Below, one piece after another: positions 34,617 to 37,643 of a stretch of 37,643 nt of DNA. The DNA comes from Candidatus Poribacteria bacterium (GTDB taxonomy: Bacteria; Poribacteria; WGA-4E; WGA-3G): the NCBI GenBank assembly GCA_012267415.1, contig JAAXGN010000130.1:1-37643 (forward strand), in the 5' to 3' direction. The position numbers and the translations under genes were made by a program. Each line of letters starts with the position of its first letter. The first letter of the stretch is position 1. A model generated the notes under the pieces. The model was not told the origin of the DNA and did not search any database. It worked only from the letters and a program-made list of their open reading frames with translations.

Positions 34617-35042
34617 ATGGATAACAAGCCTTTTGAATATATTGAACATACAGCGGATGCGGGGATGTGTATCACTGGAGATACACTGAAATCCCTTTTT
34701 AACAACGCAGCACAAGGTCTGTTTGAAATGATGGCTGTCGTTGATTCTATTGATGAAACAACATCAGTTGACTTAAAAATTAATGCTGATTCTATAGAAT
34801 ACTTGCTCGTTGCGTGGTTAGATGAATTGGTTTTTCAACATGAAACTGCTGAACTCTTCTTTAAACGAACTGAAATAGCGAGTATAAACGATTCTGAATT
34901 AATCGCTACAGCCTACGGTGAACCAACTGATTTTGACAAGCATGTCGTCTATACTGAAATAAAAGCAGTTACATATCATCAGTTGTATGTCAAACAGAAT
35001 CCAAACGGTATTTGGGAAGCACAGGTGATTTTTGATTTATGA
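34617..35042 (+). CDS. archease, activator of RtcB RNA ligase
   Basis: Archease helps the RtcB RNA ligase by promoting guanylylation and multiple turnover in RNA repair and tRNA splicing. The protein is 141 residues, the standard length. The N-terminus has FEYIEHTADAGMCITGDTLKSLFNNAAQGLFEMM, the HTADxG signature with the metal-binding Asp and His, then ADSIEYLLVAWLDELVFQHETAELFF. The C-terminus KAVTYHQLYVKQNPNGIWEAQVIFDL is the conserved K-A-x-T-Y-H...V-x-D-L ending. No rtcB is visible in the window. It begins 37 bases after the lipoprotein gene and is followed by a hairpin repeat with a T-tract that may terminate it. Confidence 0.93.
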   Translation: MDNKPFEYIEHTADAGMCITGDTLKSLFNNAAQGLFEMMAVVDSIDETTSVDLKINADSIEYLLVAWLDELVFQHETAELFFKRTEIASINDSELIATAYGEPTDFDKHVVYTEIKAVTYHQLYVKQNPNGIWEAQVIFDL

Positions 35043-35074
35043 CTATGAAGATAACAAACCTTCGTGTAATCGAC

Positions 35075-35132
35075 GGGCAATGAATTGCCCTACTACAAAC
35101 GGGGCACCCCATTTTTTTGATTTGACAGAACA
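35075..35132 (+). repeat. GGGCAATGAATTGCCC repeat, copy 2, possible terminator
   Basis: GGGCAATGAATTGCCC is followed by TACTACAAACGGGGCACCCC and ATTTTTTTGA. This matches the reverse complement of 12255-12333. The GGGGCACCCC stem followed by seven T resembles a Rho-independent terminator for archease. It lies between the convergent archease and CRTAC1 genes. Confidence 0.6.
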
Positions 35133-35148
35133 CTGATCATCCAACGCG

Positions 35149-36828
35149 CTACTGTTTCTGCTCAATCCGAAGCAACTGATTCGGTTTGACATTAGTTATT
35201 ACCTGCACCTTGCCTCCCAACCAGTTAACCTCAATTTTCTCTATATTTGTATCTTTCTTTATTCCGAAGAATGCTGTTAGTTCGCTCTGTGAACAGTAAC
35301 TTGATCCGCTTTTAATTGTCCGCGTCTGTGTGCCAATTGAAGAGGTAATTCGGATACGTGTCCCGATACCGTTCCGGTTACTTTTGATTCCATCAAGTTG
35401 TATTTTAATCCAATTGTTGCTATTTCCGCCATCATTGCGAAACATAAGTGCTGGTCCATTGGATGTCGTGACCAATATATCCATATCTCCATCGTTGTCA
35501 ATGTCTCCATAAGCCGTGCCTCTGCCAACGATAGGTGTTGCTAAATCCTTTCCCACTCTATCAATAATATCAACGAACTTCCCACCCGCTTTATTGTGAA
35601 ATAGATGAGGAGGTTGTGCATAAGTAACTTCACTCTGCACTCTGTTTATGTCATGTTCAACGTGTCCATTCGCTGTGAAGATGTCAAGGTTGCCATCCAG
35701 GTCAAAGTCAAAAAAGAAGCACCCAAACGTAAGGGTTAGAAGGCTTGAATTGCCGAGTTGTGCGATAGGTGCATCATCAATAAAGAAATCACCTTCGTTG
35801 TGATACAAGTTTAGCATTTCGTTTGAAAAATTCCCAACAATCAAACTTTCCCTACCACTCAAATCGTAGTCAGCTGCATCGACCCCCATTGCGCCAGTAG
35901 CGACACCACTCTCATTGTATGCAACGCCTGTCAACATACCGACTTCAGAAAACTTACCATCTCCGTTGTTCTGATACAACTTGTTCGGTTGTGTATCGTT
36001 TGCCTCAAAAATGTCTGGTAATCCATCTTGATTGTAGTCCAGTATGCAAACCCCTAACGACTTGCTGAATTGGTCATCCAAGCCAACGATGCGCGAAACA
36101 TCTACAAAAGTACCATCACCCCGATTACGGAAGAGTTTACTTGCTTGTCCTGTATACGATTCAGGGGTACAGTATGACTTGTTTTTTCCATCAAGTGTGC
36201 AGAATATGTCAGTTTCTATTGTCCATTCAACATAGTTTGCAACATATATGTCAAGAAACCCATCAAGGTTATAGTCAAACCATGCACAACTTGTACCAAA
36301 TCCTTGATTGTCAATTCCTGCCATTTCAGTAGCATCCAGAAAAGAACCATCCCCGTTGTTTTGAAATAACTTATCTGCGTTTAGGCAACTCAGATAGATG
36401 TCATCATCTCCGTCATTGTCGTAGTCGGCGATAGCTACTCCCATGCCGTATAAAGGTATATCTAAACCTGCATTGATCGTTACGTCAGTAAATGTTCCAT
36501 CTTGATTATTTCGGTATAGTGCTAAGGTTTGTCGTTTCCCCGTGGGATGTCCATCCCAATCCTTGCCATTCACCAGGATGATGTCTTGCCATCCATCTGT
36601 GTTGTAATCGAGAAAAGCACATCCAGAACCCATTGTCTCGGGTAGGTATTTTTTGCCAAAAGCACCGTTATTATGTACGAAGTCTATATTCGCTTCTTTC
36701 GTGACATCTGTGAATTGTGGGAACGTATCAGCAGCAATACTATCTGTGACGTTAAAACAAGAGATAGTACAAATTATAAGTACAGACAAGAAACGTAGAT
36801 ATGAAATGAGAAAAGTGGAATATGTCAT
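35149..36828 (-). CDS. secreted FG-GAP/ASPIC (CRTAC1-type) protein
   Basis: The 559-residue protein begins MTYSTFLISYLRFLSVLIIC with a signal peptide ending near DSIAADTF. Six FG-GAP-type calcium loops of the form DxDxDGxxDI are visible, including DYNTDGWQDIILVNG, DYDNDGDDDIYLSC, DYNLDGFLDIYVAN, DYNQDGLPDIFEAN, DFDLDGNLDIFTANG and DIDNDGDMDILVTT. These make a seven-bladed integrin-like propeller. The last 90 residues are an ASPIC/UnbV domain (NNWIKIQLDGIKSNRNGIGTRIRI, SQSELTAFFGI, EKIEVNWLGGKVQVI). CRTAC1-type proteins are extracellular binding proteins with no known catalytic role. It follows the 233-residue jelly-roll gene by 25 bases on the same strand and may be co-transcribed. Confidence 0.93.
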   Translation of the reverse strand: MTYSTFLISYLRFLSVLIICTISCFNVTDSIAADTFPQFTDVTKEANIDFVHNNGAFGKKYLPETMGSGCAFLDYNTDGWQDIILVNGKDWDGHPTGKRQTLALYRNNQDGTFTDVTINAGLDIPLYGMGVAIADYDNDGDDDIYLSCLNADKLFQNNGDGSFLDATEMAGIDNQGFGTSCAWFDYNLDGFLDIYVANYVEWTIETDIFCTLDGKNKSYCTPESYTGQASKLFRNRGDGTFVDVSRIVGLDDQFSKSLGVCILDYNQDGLPDIFEANDTQPNKLYQNNGDGKFSEVGMLTGVAYNESGVATGAMGVDAADYDLSGRESLIVGNFSNEMLNLYHNEGDFFIDDAPIAQLGNSSLLTLTFGCFFFDFDLDGNLDIFTANGHVEHDINRVQSEVTYAQPPHLFHNKAGGKFVDIIDRVGKDLATPIVGRGTAYGDIDNDGDMDILVTTSNGPALMFRNDGGNSNNWIKIQLDGIKSNRNGIGTRIRITSSIGTQTRTIKSGSSYCSQSELTAFFGIKKDTNIEKIEVNWLGGKVQVITNVKPNQLLRIEQKQ

Positions 36829-36853
36829 CTTTTATCCGCTCGCGCCCTTGTTT

Positions 36854-37555
36854 CTAAAGGTCTCCATTTCGTTTTAGATTACCCCATGCAGTCGTCAGTT
36901 TCTGTTGTGGTTCGACAGCAAACGATTTAGTTGGACCGCCATCATCTATATTCTCACCTGAAATTTCGACGTTATCAAAATAGGCTTGAGCATTTTGGAC
37001 AACAAGTCCTGCTAATCCTCCATCTAATGGTTCGGGATCAAACGCTCCGACTACTAAAGTGTCGTTAATAAAAAAGTCAAGATTACCATCATCATATACC
37101 TGTGCTGAGATATCATACCAAGTATCTTTTTCTACATCATACAGCCCGGGTAAAACTCCGCCTCCTGGTACTTCCTTGCTAATTGTTGCGATATCTGTCT
37201 CAAAGTCAATTAGGAAAAAATATCGACTCCCTTCATCACCTCTATCATGTAAGGTGAGTCCAACTTTTGGTGCTTGTGTTCTATCAACAACTAACTTCAC
37301 TCGACAAGAGACCTTGTAGTATTCCCAATCTATTTCGCCGGTTCGCCATAGACTCAAGAATGGGTCTTCAAAAATCTCACCAACTACAACACCATCAGTG
37401 GTCCACCACTTTTCATGTTGCCTTACCAGATTAAATATCTCCCATTCGTTAGTCTTGTCATCTTCAAAATCATCTCTCCAAGTGCCTCCAAAGGCAGCAT
37501 TCATCAGGCACATAACGATACAGACACAAATGATAGAAACAGTGGGATTTTTCAT
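36854..37555 (-). CDS. secreted jelly-roll (LamG/DUF1080-like) protein
   Basis: This 233-residue protein has a signal peptide (MKNPTVSIICVCIVMCLMNA ending near AFGGTW) and GGAGAGAGCGTT before the ATG. The mature part is a concanavalin-like beta sandwich: WRDDFEDDKTNEWEIFN, WWTTDGVVVGEIFEDPF, YYKVSCRVKLVVD, PKVGLTLHDRGDEGSRYFFLIDFETD, WYDISAQVYDDGNLDFFINDTLVV, GGLAGLVVQNAQAYFDNVEISG. This pattern occurs in LamG-like and 3-keto-disaccharide hydrolase-like (DUF1080) carbohydrate-active proteins. No catalytic residue can be named. It ends with a polar tail. It probably binds or processes glycans outside the cell and precedes the CRTAC1-type gene on the same strand. Confidence 0.75.
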   Translation of the reverse strand: MKNPTVSIICVCIVMCLMNAAFGGTWRDDFEDDKTNEWEIFNLVRQHEKWWTTDGVVVGEIFEDPFLSLWRTGEIDWEYYKVSCRVKLVVDRTQAPKVGLTLHDRGDEGSRYFFLIDFETDIATISKEVPGGGVLPGLYDVEKDTWYDISAQVYDDGNLDFFINDTLVVGAFDPEPLDGGLAGLVVQNAQAYFDNVEISGENIDDGGPTKSFAVEPQQKLTTAWGNLKRNGDL

Positions 37556-37606
37556 AACGCTCTCTCCTTATGAGTTGTTTACAATACGTGAGTTTGATAA
37601 ATGTAG

Positions 37607-37626
37607 CGCAAACTTTCCAGTTTGCG
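37607..37626. repeat. short hairpin at the window edge
   Basis: CGCAAACT TTCC AGTTTGCG forms an 8-bp stem with a 4-base loop. It may be the start of another repeat element that continues past the window. It lies about 50 bases upstream of the jelly-roll gene start, on the promoter side. Confidence 0.5.
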
Positions 37627-37643
37627 AAGATGTGCCACAAACT

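Overview
The window looks like chromosomal DNA from a free-living or sponge-associated marine bacterium of the Poribacteria or a close relative (inference, no database search was made). The pointers are an arylsulfatase with a CxAxR site, large secreted proteins ending in a FlgD-Ig-like domain with the PNPFNPETWIPY-type motif, LVIVD-like propeller repeats, an FG-GAP/ASPIC protein, and several families of short palindromic repeats. Base composition is AT-leaning. TTG starts behind good Shine-Dalgarno sequences are used repeatedly. TGA, TAA and TAG all act as ordinary stops. No rRNA, tRNA, CRISPR array, transposase or phage gene was seen.

Layout. 1-900: a partial membrane-anchored protein and a broken HTH/sigma-4-like reading frame, both on the minus strand. 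1174-3573: an unknown helical protein, then mazG and a NadD-like nucleotidyltransferase. 3574-4461: a gene-free stretch rich in hairpins and palindromic repeats, ending in a sigma-54-like promoter. 4462-8724: a plus-strand run of a 51-residue membrane peptide, nfi (endonuclease V), an unknown protein, a sulfatase and an AlaC-like aminotransferase, tightly spaced or overlapping. 8746-16224: a minus-strand cluster that in transcription order encodes a beta/gamma-crystallin plus amidotransferase-like fusion, an SPFH protein with a long 22-residue-repeat coiled coil, a zinc/carbohydrate-binding-like protein and a secreted M6 metalloprotease. A perfect TTGACA-17-TATAAT promoter precedes it. 16444-21272: an SdiA-regulated-like protein, a small protein, an MqnD-like protein, a Trm11-like methyltransferase, a GcvH-like protein without the lipoyl lysine, and an outer-membrane barrel protein. 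21365-24536: acpS, folP and ftsH, with ftsH first and ATGA couplings. 24877-28313: a nitroreductase, a D-cysteine desulfhydrase-like enzyme and a GrpE-like fusion. 28520-32194: a 1224-residue secreted metalloprotease with direct repeat copies on both sides. 32787-34579: a lipoprotein gene broken by a frameshift and in-frame TGA codons, then an intact lipoprotein. 34617-37555: archease, a CRTAC1-type FG-GAP/ASPIC protein and a secreted jelly-roll-like protein.

Housekeeping functions visible are nucleotide sanitation (MazG, endonuclease V), folate and acyl-carrier-protein maturation, membrane proteolysis (FtsH) and possibly menaquinone synthesis. The rest is mostly surface and secretion biology. 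The most unusual parts are the crystallin/SPFH/zinc-CBM/M6 cluster, the lysine-less GcvH homologue, the GrpE-like fusion, the TGA-interrupted lipoprotein gene, and a roughly 120-bp MITE-like element found twice just upstream of start codons.
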